A stretch of DNA of 64,000 bases from Rhodamnia argentea (Eukaryota > Streptophyta > Magnoliopsida > Myrtales > Myrtaceae). Both the position numbers and the translations under genes were made by a program. Below the pieces are notes generated by a model, which made no database searches, had not been told where the DNA came from, and saw only the letters and a list, made by a program, of their open reading frames with translations. Position 1 is the stretch's first letter; each line of letters starts with the position of its first letter. The stretch covers positions 3,410,001 to 3,474,000 of the forward strand of contig NC_063154.1 of the NCBI RefSeq assembly GCF_020921035.1, given 5' to 3'. Below are positions 10,746 to 22,071 of the stretch, in pieces.

Positions 10746-12905
10746 TAATCTAATTGCGGAGGCAAAGTGCCTTGACTAGGCGATGTTAGTCCATATTATT
10801 TTAGTCGATGATAGTGCAAAATACTGCTATTGTTATGCAGGGATTGCTGTTCAATTTTGGTTATTTGAGAACAGAAAACATATTTAGTGACTTATGTTGG
10901 TGGAAATTTGTTTGTTTGGAGTTGGACGGTTGGTGAATTGTGATTTGATTTTAGCTGTTGGGGACGGGAGCATGAACCGAGAAGTGGAAGGAAGATAACT
11001 GATCCGATGTTGGATGCCTCGTGCTCAATCAATAGATTAAGATCTCGATTATTTTAACCCAAGATCAAAGATCGAACCCGTTTCACAATTTCTAAATGGC
11101 TCGGGCCGGGCTTTCACCATATTCACGTCCCTTCCCACCGAGCTCTGGTCTGTAGAGCCATCCATTCATCAAATGCAATAAATATAAGGAGGAAAAAAAA
11201 ATCTTAAAAGTGACGGGTCGAGTATGGGTCGAATATGAGTCGAGAAATTTCCATTTCGAATAAATGAATCAATTCAGGCCGGAGCATTTATAACTCAACT
11301 CAAATCCAACCCAATCGACCTCGCTTAATGAGCCTAGCAATGAGGAGTTCCATGCCCTAGAAAAGCCATTTCGCTTGCCAAAAAAGTTGTTCTTTAATGT
11401 TCCATTTATGTTTGAATCACTTAAAAACACTAATTGCATACAATAGGTATTTGTTTGTTTGTTTGTTTTTTTTAAATAACATTTTATTCACATTCTTGAA
11501 ATACAAGAGAGAAACATTGCGGTTCAAAAAGCACAACTTCAAACCAAGATAAATCCTGGACAACTTCAAGAGAAAATACTCTATATATCACAAGAGAAAT
11601 CATCGAAATAAGATTATGGGTCATACGCTTAAATGGTACACCTATGAATTCTTCACACTAAAATTACCGGTCGATCATTGAATCTGTCTTCAATAATGAG
11701 CGCACGTCGAGATCTCCATCTCTCCACGACTTTGCTTTTCGACATGTGTGCCTATATTTGGAACCTCCAATACCATCATCGAAGAAAATAAAATGGTTGA
11801 ACGAGCATATATCTAACACTTGTGAAAGCAAAACCTTCACGAAGCTCTTTTAATCTCCTTTAAAACTAGATGTGTACACCAACAAAATTCGAGAAAAGCG
11901 AAATTCCAAAAATATTCACGCAAAAAATCTCAAATCTAGATTAGATCGGGATAGAAATTTCCTCAAAGCAGGAGAGAGGAGCTTTCAAATTTAGACTAAA
12001 TCGGAAGAGAAAAGCTCCCAAATATGAGGAAAATAAGAAAAGAAAATAAAGAATCAAAACAACTTAAGAAGACGGGGAGGGAGAGAGCTAGCTCAAAACT
12101 TTCCCTTCATAAAGATTGAAGAAAGAAAAACTACGTGAATGTAAGAAAGAGAAGAGAACTACTTCCTGTCTAGAAAATTCAAGCAGGTAGACATTCGTTA
12201 ACTGGATCTCCGGGTCATGAAATACCCCGTCCATGCCTGCCAAAATTCGAATAGTTGGCCCAAACATGAAATTATTCACAAACGAAGGATTGAATTTATG
12301 TTGCGCGTCCTATTCGCGAACATGTTCCATTCCTTTTATAGAGCTGACTTGTTTCGTCAACGTTAGAAAGTGCCATGGACCAATTTCGTTCGGCGCACCC
12401 CAATTGATATCTTCTCCCAAGAACTTTGTTCCCGCTTTTTTGTAATTTGTGTCACCATGGTCCGTTTTGCCATTTGCTTTTAATCGGTGCGTTGTTCTTT
12501 TAAATTCATTGCCGAATTCGTATTTTAGATTCTTCTACTATTGAACTTGCAGTGTTGTTGCCAAAATGGTTAACATGATTATCATTTTTGGGCTTTTCCC
12601 AATATTTTTCGAAGAGTTGACATTAAAAAGCCCATGCCCAAGCTAGATCTATCATTTGGGCCGAGCCCATAATTCAATTGATTAACGTCTCCCTTCGCGA
12701 GCTACACGTGGCGTCCGCAGATCACGTTGGACTGTTGGGTTGGAGTACGAAGATATGATCAATCTAAGTTTTCAATACTTTGGTGAACCCGCAAAAAAGC
12801 TTCCAAACATTATAATAGGAAAAGCTGGATTACCTTTTGTTTTTGTTAAACTGAATTTAAACAAAAAAAAAAACTCTTTTATCCGAATTTATGACTCATA
12901 TTATT
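10746..12905. other. Gene-free stretch
   Basis: I see no supported gene. 11455-11480 is a poly-T/TTTG run followed by AT-rich sequence that may be a decayed element. Short open frames at 12088-12279 (minus) and 12233-12445 (plus) overlap each other and have no recognisable motif. Confidence 0.3.
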
Positions 12906-13482
12906 TAGGGGTGTCGATAGTTCAATTTAACCATTAGGATGTGAGCTTGAACCAAATTAAATATCGCCATGAACTGAATATGAACCGAACCAAAAATCCA
13001 ATTTGGTTCGATTTTCGATTTTCTTTCTTTCTTTCTTTTATTTTCTTTTCATTTTTCTTTTTTTGGTTCAAAGCTAGCAAAATCGCCGGCAATTGGCCGA
13101 GGGCTGGCATGAGAGTTGCCGGCCCCGACCGAGGGCCGCAAAGCCCTTGCTAGTCGTGGGTGAGGGGTTGCGGCCATCGCCTCACCAGATCCGGCGTTGT
13201 CAAGCCAGCCCATGGGATTCGCGGCCCTCGCCCAAGGTCGGGTCTTTGCCCCAAAAAAAAAAAGAAAGAAAAGAAAAAAAATATATAAAATATAAAAAAT
13301 GATTATTTTGAAGATTTTTATTGCAATTTAGTTAGTCGAACTAAATCAAATCGAAATAATTGAATTGGAAAACAAGAATGGTCATTTTTCAATTACCCAA
13401 ATAAAAATCAAACCGAACCAAAATGCATAAAATTTTCAATTCGGCTCGGTTCGATTAGCAATTCAGTTCGATTTTGACACCC
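12906..13482. mobile_element. Inverted-repeat element with GGGGTGTC ends (hAT-like)
   Basis: The left end is TAGGGGTGTCGATAG, the right end reads GATTTTGACACCC, and the sub-terminal arms are also inverted (AACCGAACCAAAAATCCAA on the left; TTGGTTCGGTTTGATT as the reverse complement on the right). The core at 13083-13250 is the same kind of CGAGGG/GGCCCTCG GC-rich block seen in the other elements. Flanks ATATTATT and ATGGTATT match at 6 of 8 positions, so a decayed 8-bp target duplication is possible. Confidence 0.5.
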
Positions 13483-14191
13483 ATGGTATTCTCTATACAT
13501 TCCAAATGATTTGTTTGGTGTATTTGTATAAAATGCAGCTCGAGTCACCGAAAATGAAAAAGTAAAACTAATGAGGAATCCGTATACGTCTTCTTGATAA
13601 TCACGCTCGCAGGCCTCAAGAAAAACAGACAGCATTAGCGGCACTTCTTCAGCAACAAAAAGCAAAAAAACGGATTTTTCACGTAAAAAAAAAAGGAAAT
13701 AAAAGAAGGCCGAAATTATTTCAATTTATATAACCGTTTAAACTTTTAAAACGATTGACCACAATTTTACATAATTTTACATAAGTATCATGACGGAAGA
13801 TCTTAAGTACATATATAAGTTTAACTTTTTCGAATAGTTGACGAGGGATTCACGAAATCTTATCGGAACGTTTGCGAATTTCGTGATGATTAAAAAACCA
13901 AGCATAAAAACCGGAAAACAATAGTATCTTTGGGGGCCTTTTGTCTCCGGGGCGGCTTTTTTCTTCCCTTTTTCGTTTTCCCCTTCCGTTGCTAATTTGA
14001 ATATTGGAAGGTTTTAATTTATCAGGGAAATGAAGAATAAGATAAATAGAAATCTTTCGTTGATTCTTGTTAAAAGGATGTTGGCATCAAAGCAGGTCGT
14101 TAAAAGAGATTAGATAAGGTTGAATTGACATGTGCATTAATGTTTTGAATCGACGCTTTGAAAGCAAAAGGCAAGAAAAGTCGCAGAAGTA
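13483..14191. other. Gene-free stretch
   Basis: AT-rich sequence with no recognisable gene, RNA or complete repeat. A minus-strand open frame at 13408-13665 overlaps the end of the preceding element and shows no family motif. Confidence 0.3.
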
Positions 14192-15101
14192 AGGGTGCCC
14201 ATGATAAGACTTTTGAAAATAGATTTCTGCTCTAGATGTGTTTCCGGAGTAGAAATATGTTTAGTAAAAATTTTTACTTCTGAAAAACATTTCTATTTCT
14301 GAAGTTGTTTTTCCCTCAATTTGAAAAGTTAAAAAAAAGTAGCTTTTCAACTCAAAAAGTATTTTTCTGACAAAAAAAAAAAAACTCAAGAAGTACTTCT
14401 AAAAAAGAAAAAACCTCACAAAATACTTCTCATATTACCTTCTTTTTATTACACCATTATCCTCTCTTTGATTAGGTTTGCCTCCGCCGACTTCTACCGT
14501 CGCCCACCGCCGACCAACGACACCCATCGCCGCCCGACAACTGCCGACCATCGCCGTTGCAAACCATCATTGGCCACAGCCCATTGCCACCCGCAACCAC
14601 CGCCAATCACCGACCATCGCTTGCCGCTTCCCATTGCCGCCCGCCGTCCTTGACCACCACTTACCACCGGCTGTGACCGCCGCCCATCGCCGGTCGTAAT
14701 CACCGACCATTGCTTACCTCTCCCCACCGCTCGTCGCCGGCCGTGATCGTCGACCACCACCGTCGCCGCTAAGTGGTCGGAGTAAAAAAAATTAATTTCT
14801 TTATTTTTAAAAGTCAATAATATTTTTTTAATAATAAAATTTATTTTTAAATAAATTTTAAAATTTTAAAAATGAAGCAAAAATTTTTCGACCGCCAATA
14901 GTAATTCTTCATAGGAGATTTTTTGTTAATAATGTTTTAGAAGTAGAAATTTTCAATCGTTACCAAATGACTTTTTATAATCAGAAATCAACTTCTGGAT
15001 CAAAAGTAAGAAAATCAACTTCTGTTTCTAAGTAAAAGCAGAAAAATCAACTTCTAATAAGAAGTTTATTTCTAAAATAGAAGTGTTATCATGCATGCCC
15101 T
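14192..15101. mobile_element. Inverted-repeat element, CATGATAA family, long copy with GC-rich core
   Basis: The left end is AGGGTGCCCATGATAAGAC and the reverse complement of the right end is AGGGCATGCATGATAACAC. Sub-terminal text is built from GAAGT/ACTTC words (ATCAACTTCT repeated). The core at 14480-14770 is a C-rich block of CCGCCGACC/CACCGCC units, open in several frames but with the composition of a simple repeat. A shorter copy with the same ends and right arm is at 53688-53901. No transposase gene. Confidence 0.6.
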
Positions 15102-15179
15102 AACAATTTCGAGAATCGCATCAGAAGTTGCTGTTTCGCATCTTCTTTCAAAGCATCAATCGTGGCTGCCCGCAAAGGT

Positions 15180-15415
15180 CGTGGGAAAAAAAAATCAAAA
15201 AAATTATTACAAAACTATTAAAAAAATTATATACGTTAACGCTAGTCATGCCACATAAAACATTCGGCCTCCATGTTAGCAAATTTTTTATCTAAACTGG
15301 CCTGATGGAAGTTACCAATGCGAAAAAAATTTAGGATGAAATTGGTTCAATTGAAAAATTTAAAACTCAATTAGTATCAAAACAAAAAATTTATGTTTTT
15401 TTTTTGTACTTTTCT
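15180..15415. mobile_element. Short derivative of the GC-core inverted-repeat element
   Basis: Shares with 7641-8288 the words AAATTATTACAAAACTATT, CATGCCACAT, TTAGGATGAAATTGGTTCAA and AAACTCAATTAGTAT, in the same order, but has almost no GC-rich core. It reads as an internally deleted copy. Ends are not sharp. Confidence 0.45.
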
Positions 15416-16902
15416 GCCATTAGTCATGATGACATGTAACTTGTCCGACCGAAGATCTATTCCCGGATTATCATCGCGGGATAAATGCGTCTTATTCGCG
15501 TGAAAAGTAGCGGTCTTTTGTTCCGTATTTTTATGTGTGGTGGGTGACAGGGTGTCATCGGTTTCCGAGTGGGGTTACATGGTGTCAATCCATAATTTTG
15601 TCATCCGCACGAAAGATTTGACCTTGCTGAAAGCTTCTGTGACTAACGTAATTGGAAAATTACCAACCATCTAATTGAAAAGAACAACCACGGCGGCCAT
15701 AGAGCTTGGGCTCAACCCTTTTTAGAGCTCGGCAAGATAGCCATGGCTGTGCCGTCGAGCTCGCCCCCAGATTGAGGTTGGGGTCGTCGACCTTCGATTT
15801 GAGGTGTGCGACGGGCGCAAACAAGGGGGCCAATCTTGAGGAGAAGAGAAAAGAGTTGGGACGAGGTAAACAATGGGGGCGAAGGGTGTAGTGCGAGGAT
15901 GAGCCATCGGAGATGATGACTCGAGAGAGCACATGCAAGGTGGTTTTTTTTTTTGGTCAAAACATGCAAGGTGGTTGAGTGGGGGAGAGAGAGGAAAATG
16001 AGGAAAGGGGAAGGGATTTTAGAGTTAGGATTTTCTTTTGAATAAGGCTGGTTCGGTCGATACCTAGATTGAATCGATCTGATGCTCGCCCCTACTCACA
16101 TCAATGTGTTTGCCTAATTTACGGAAAAGAAGAATAAAAGGAAATATCGAGTCCGGCCAAATTATGATCGGCTTCCGCGTGTCAAAATCCTAAGGATCAA
16201 ATTGTGTCTATTCCTAATCTTTTATGTTCATTCATTTTGTTAAGCATCGATCATTTTTAGAAAATGTTTTTCAAGTAATTTATTTTTATTGTATATTAAA
16301 CAAACTCTCAATGACTGTTTTATTTTTCCCATTTTAGCCCTATCAACTAAATATATTTCCGGATTCCCATTTTGAAAATTACAGCGGTTGAAAACACGTT
16401 GAACGCATTTTGTCCAAATGCAAAGTACCGAAAGGTAAATCTTTGTCAAACTCGCCAGGGGCGAACGATAAAAATGAACACGTCCCCGCCGTACACGTGA
16501 CAGATGAGATCCAAACACGTAACGCTAGCAAATGTCATTGTCCCCTTCCGATGATCGTGCAGCTGCCGAAAGAACGACTTACACCGACCAATCCTTGGAT
16601 TCCACGTCACGCATCAGAGGTGACGAAAAGTTGGCGCGTGCGCGATACGCGCCCCGTTTTCGGTAATTCGTCGTCGGATCTTCCCGATTGCCGCCTCATG
16701 GTTCAAATAAGCGGACTGAGAAGACTAAGAGAGAGAGAGAGAGACAGAGTGACCCCAAGGTCCACAACTACCACCACCGCCACCTCCCGTGAATTCCCCA
16801 TAAAGGCCCTGTCATCTCCCCCCTACGCGCTGTGTGCTCTCTTCTTCATTCCTTTCGCGAGGATCGGGGTGTTCGCGCAGTCTGTTTCGCCTTACCTGGG
16901 AA
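15416..16902. promoter_or_regulatory. Intergenic stretch and MTP11 upstream region
   Basis: 15680-15900 is GC-rich without a recognisable protein. The last 450 bases before the MTP11 start carry several ACGT-core motifs (CACGTC near 16481, TACACGTGAC near 16491, ACACGTAACG near 16514, CCACGTCACG near 16601), a GA run at 16731-16744 and pyrimidine-rich sequence typical of a plant core promoter and leader. No unambiguous TATA box was identified. ABA or stress regulation is only a suggestion. Confidence 0.35.
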
Positions 16903-19900
16903 ATGGCGGAGCCGGTGGCGGCGGAGCAGGACGAGGAGCAGTTGCTGTTGCCGGAGGCCAGCAACGGAGACCGGTCGTGGCGGCTGAACTTCGACGGGTT
17001 CAAATTCTCGCCGGAGCGCACGCAGAAGAAGCAACCTCGCGGGCTCCACGATTGCTGTCTGGGTGTTCTAGGTTCTCCCTCTGCCCGGGCCTTTTCTCCC
17101 TTTCTTTTCTCGACAAGTTTCCGGCTACACGGATACACGTCTGCGTTCCCTGTAGTTGCTTCGTTGTTTTCTTGCTTTGTTGTTCGCGTAAGTAGAAATG
17201 TTCTGATTTACTGGCGATTTTTACTTCTTCGCGACTCCTTTCCTCTTCCCCCCTCCCTCCCTCCCCCTCTCTTTTCTTGGTTACAGTTTTGAGCATGAGA
17301 GAGACGGTGCTGTCCAATCTCCCTGTGCCTTACTCTTTTGTTTAAAAAAGTTTTTATGCATCGAACTTGGGTGGACATCATAGCAGGGCAGTTGCTTGAC
17401 TGCCTTCCTTGATATATCTGGCGACGCTATAAGCACATGGGATTACATCGTTGGCATGGAGTTGGCAATTAGTTGTTTAACTCTTCAGAAAAGATAGTTG
17501 CTAAGAAACTCATCTGAAGTTGATTGAAGGCCTAGCAGTATGAATGTTGGAGATGGATAAAACTTGGGAGCCATGGAAGGCCTGCAAAAATTGTTCGCTG
17601 GAATTAAAGGTTGTGATTGTGTCGTGAGCCTGAAATTGAGACTCAGCTTATTAGAAAGCATTAGTTATTCAATAAGCGATAAGGGTTGACGGTCGGTGAT
17701 TTTTAACGACAAGGGACTGGTGCTTACTGGGATATGGATATCGAGTTCGTTCTACATGTTTTTGAGCTCAAGAAATCTAAACTCCCTCCCTCTTTTGCTG
17801 TTTAAATGCACAAGACATTGGATTTTTGAGATTCATTTGCTTTTTATGACTTAGGTCCTGAGGATAATGTCGCTGAGTACTATCAGCAACAAGTGGAAAT
17901 GCTTGAGGGCTTCAACGAAATGGATGCTTTAACCGAACGTGGTTTTATTCCTGGAATGTCAAAGGTGATTCTTGAATTTTTATGCTCTGTACTGTCTACT
18001 AAATTAATTTGGTACATACAGACCAAAAATTAATAAAGTTGGGACCTCAATCTGATATAATAAACGTTTAATTGCCTGGCTGACAATTCCATTTGGAATG
18101 ACTGGTGTTTTCTTTGCAGGAAGAACAGGAGAAGTTGGCTAGAAATGAAACATTTGCCATAAGGATATCAAATATTGCAAACATGGCTCTTTTTGCAGCG
18201 AAAGTATATGCTTCCATTAGAAGTGGATCGTTAGCCATCATAGCCTCGACATTGGACTCCCTTCTCGATCTGTTGTCAGGCTTCATCCTGTGGTTTACTG
18301 CATTCTCTATGCAAACGCCAAATCCCTATCAGTATCCTATAGGAAAGAAACGGATGCAACCATTGGTATGTCCACCATAAGTTATTGCTCATAAGAGTTG
18401 TGTTACCTAATTTTCTCACATCAGCACCGAGTGCTTCTTGCAATGTTCTGGGTTTTTAAGAAGTTTCTCCTTTTCTTTTCTCATATACAGGTTCATAGAA
18501 CTAAAAGGCCAATATGCTTTCATCCTGAATTCGTTAATATTTCATAGCCCCCCATTTGTTTGAGATTGCTGTCATAGTTTAGTAAGTCCTTGGTTGATGA
18601 CGTGGAATTCTTGGTTTAGTATTCCACTTGTTCGACCATCTTTAAGCAAGCTGTTTTGTTTTAAGGGTGAAAATTCTTCTCGTTGCCTTCTTGAGCCTTT
18701 CTTTATGATGTCTACACTTTCGTATGTCCAGCTATACCTGATTTTTTTTTTTTTTGGTTCCCTTTTCAATTTTATGATTTGGCCACTTGGATGATTGATT
18801 TGGCCTTGGATGATATACATAATGCTCGTTCTTTACAGTAATAAATGGCTGCCTCCTTGATTACATGACAAAGAAGAGTAATTTGGGAAGAAAAATTAGT
18901 TATTACTCTTTGTATTTTGAATAGATGTTTTCATCTTACTTTTCCTTGAAAATCTTTCAATGACCATTCAAAATATCAAAATTCAGTCCCAAATCAATTG
19001 AATGAGAGGCAAAATTGATTTCCTAACACCGATTTAAGGATTCGCCATAAATTCTGTGTGTTTTTCCTTAATTATTGTTCTTGTGTCTCTCCAGACCTTC
19101 CTTCTTACTCCGACCTCTTGGCCTCTTTCCACTGATATGATCATCTGATTTTTCCCACTTATGTTGTGAACATGATGAAATGTGAGCGGGTAATCTATTT
19201 AGTTCATAGGGATAATTGGTAGAATACTTGAAAATACAGCTCTTATGATTGCATCTGTTATTTTGTTTTTTGATTCTTGGCTTTAACATTTAAACGGCAT
19301 GCAGGGAATCCTTGTTTTTGCCTCTGTGATGGCCACTCTTGGACTGCAGATCATCTTGGAGTCCGTGCAGCAATTGGTATCTGATGTATGTATTTCATTT
19401 ACTTTAAGGCATGTAGTTGGGACCTATTTCTTCAAACAATGATGTACATTTTAACCATTTGAGTGCCTGTTGTTCCCAGGAGGCTGAATTTAATTTAGCA
19501 AGAGAGGAAGAACAATGGCTCGTGGGTATCATGCTCTCTGTGACTCTGGTCAAATTCCTCCTAGTCCTTTATTGCCGGTCATTCACAAATGAGATCGTCA
19601 AAGCATATGCCCAGGATCACTTTTTTGATGTCATAACCAATGTCATTGGTCTCATTGCTGCACTCTTGGCTAATTATGTTGCTGGTTGGATGGATCCTGC
19701 CGGAGCTATTATTGTAAGTGAATCTGCCCACTCCCTCTCTCATGTTCTTTGCTTCTCTTTTTGTACTCATGAAAGTTTGCTTGTCTTGTAGCTTGCGCTC
19801 TATACCATCCGGACATGGTCAATGACAGTCTTGGAAAACGTGAACTCCCTTGTAGGGAGATCTGCAGCTCCTGAATACCTTCAGAAACTTACGTACCTCT

Positions 19901-20139
19901 GTTGGAATCATCACAAGGCGATAGGACACATCGACACTGTCCGGGCTTACACCTTTGGATCCCACTACTTTGTCGAGGTGGACATCGTCCTGCCGGCTGA
20001 TATGCCTCTGCAAGAGGCACATGACATCGGTGAGTCCTTGCAGGAGAAGCTAGAGCAACTGCCAGAAATCGAGCGCGCCTTTGTTCATCTTGACTACGAG
20101 TATTCTCACAAGCCAGAGCATGCTCAAAGGCATTCTTAG
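16903..20139 (+). CDS. MTP11: Metal tolerance protein 11 (Mn-CDF transporter)
   Basis: Cation diffusion facilitator that exchanges Mn2+ for protons into Golgi/prevacuolar compartments in characterised plant relatives. Six exons: 16903-17071, 17855-17964, 18120-18365, 19305-19385, 19480-19713 and 19792-20139, giving 395 aa, essentially the Arabidopsis MTP11 length. The start follows AAATGGCGGA and the protein opens [18 protein letters not shown], as in relatives. Exon 2 has the conserved [18 protein letters not shown] stretch. The two DxxxD metal-site signatures of Mn-CDFs are intact: DSLLD at residues 139-143 (TM2) and DHFFD at 248-252 (TM5). The cytosolic C-terminal dimerisation domain is complete ([20 protein letters not shown]). 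All introns are GT-AG; the exon 1 donor (CTAG|GTTCTC) is weak but gives the correct join CLGVLGPEDN. Nothing looks broken. SULTR4 follows on the same strand. Confidence 0.96.
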
Positions 20140-21907
20140 CGGTACTGCTTATATTATGTTTCCGAGCCCACTACACAAGCGACTGTGTATTATATAGTTG
20201 TACGGAAATTTAAATGTGATATGTGGCTACAGCTTTTGTAGCTTCAAAGTGTGGAAATGCTTCAAATCGTGCCTGCTGCATTTCCCAAATGACTGAATGC
20301 AGGGTTTCCCCTTATGAGTGTATAATGGGGGATATACAGGAAAAGGTATGTAGCTCTTACATATTGCTACGTATTTTGGATTGAAACAATTAGAATTTGG
20401 TTTAGTGAATTCTATATTGTATTATCCATTTTGGGATCCTTCAATGGAGATGATCCATTGATTCGAAATGTAAAGGAAAAAATCTATCTCACTTTATGTT
20501 ATTCTGAAACTTGAAACCAATGATTCGTTGTTGGAGCAGATGGCGACGTTATATCGTCCGACATGTGTAGTTTTGATTTTTCAATGTATTTGCCTTTCTT
20601 AATGGAAATATATGCAGTCATTAGAAATTCTTGTTTAGGCAGTTCATGCCATTTATACTAAGTATTTGGATCTATGATATCGATTCTTTTGCATGTTTTG
20701 GTAGTAGCATATTATCCCGTGGAGTTAAAGGGTCCAAATTGGGAAGAAAGATGCGTTTTTACGAATTTTGTTCCACTTAATTCCTATTTCATTGCTACAT
20801 ATTTCTTTCGGGCTAAGTAATGGGGGCATAGGGTTGAGTAGGGTCGATTTTAACCATGTCAAAATCTGGTGGTTTTCCAGAATGGTCATTAACTTGTCCG
20901 TGCAAGTCAGTTTTAAGCTTCGGCTCATCTGCGTTACTTAAAAGGGGGACAGAAATTGGTGCGTGTTCAAGTTTCAGGTTCTTCCAAATGTTCGAAAATC
21001 AGTCCTTAATTGGGTAATTATGCGGGGATTTATGAATACTGGGGATCGATTTTGGAATGCCTGATATTAGCGTGATCCGTAGTTGGGCTGTTCAAGACAC
21101 TAAGGCGTCACTTTCCATGATGATTCGGACACCGCAAACGGGTAAACACGTGACTGGGCTTGTACTGATTAGAGTTGAAAAAATTTGGCGTGTCGCTCTC
21201 GAGTCGCGAGCAAGAGACGTGGGTTGACTGGTCGATCGCGTGACGGAATCGATCGTGATCCGGGGCGGACGGGATCACCTCCCCATCCATTGGCGGGAGA
21301 AGGAGGCAATTTGAAGGAACCGCCAAGACGCGTGGGCCGGGCGGGCTGTGTCGTCGTCCAATCCACGGTCCCATGTCGTTTTCGGCTCCTCTGTAAAACG
21401 AAACGGCCATGCGTTTTCTTTAATTTTTTTTTTTTTTGTGGATTTGAAAGACCACGTGCATTTTTGAAACATCAACAATTTTCTCAATTTATTTATAAAA
21501 ACAAAGGAAAAAAATCGCAAATGTCCAGGTTCATCCAATCGCAACAGAACTCATCCCTAATCATTTAAATCCGATCCAAAGAAAAAAATGGAAAAAAGAG
21601 AGGAAAAATTCACCACGCAGTCCCGCGCTCTAATCATATAATGGCGTCTTGAAGCGGGGCAACACAGACTGAACCAACCAACCAACTAACCCCCCCATAA
21701 AGTCACCACGCATTCCATTTCCGGCTGGTGACCGGAATTTTCCCGGGAAAAATTCCAAATTTTCCCACGGGAAAGAGAGAGAAATAGGAGCCGGGCGAGC
21801 GAGAAACCGGTAAGAGAAAAAGGCTGTACGGAGCAGGCCCCCCCTTCGGCTGTGGGCCTTGTTGGTGGTTGCGCCTCCCACATAGAAATGCGCCATCGGC
21901 GGTCCTC
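20140..21907. other. MTP11 3' region and SULTR4 upstream region
   Basis: 20140-20640 is the probable MTP11 3' UTR and polyadenylation area (AT-rich, AATGGAAATA near 20600). 21100-21900 is the likely SULTR4 promoter and leader: CACGTGACTGG near 21148, a GAGAC core near 21213 (GAGAC is the core of the sulfur-response element, but is common by chance), a poly-T at 21427, and a GA stretch near 21773. No additional gene seen. Confidence 0.35.
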
Positions 21908-22037
21908 ATGGAGATAACGTACGCCTCCACGAGCTCTCGCGACGTCACCACCGCCGAGCGCCCCGTCAGCCCGTCCTCTTCCTCCGCCATGCCTCACTCC
22001 CGCCCTGTCAAGGTCATCCCCCTGCAGCACCCGACCG

Positions 22038-22071
<34 letters not shown>

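Noticed and set aside
14468..14817. His/Pro/Ala-rich frames on both strands
   Set aside because: These are translations of the CCGCCGACC repeat core of a mobile element.
16410..17195. 261-codon plus-strand frame overlapping MTP11 exon 1
   Set aside because: It reads through promoter sequence and then an out-of-frame version of MTP11 exon 1 and intron 1; low-complexity Gly/Ala stretch and no family match.
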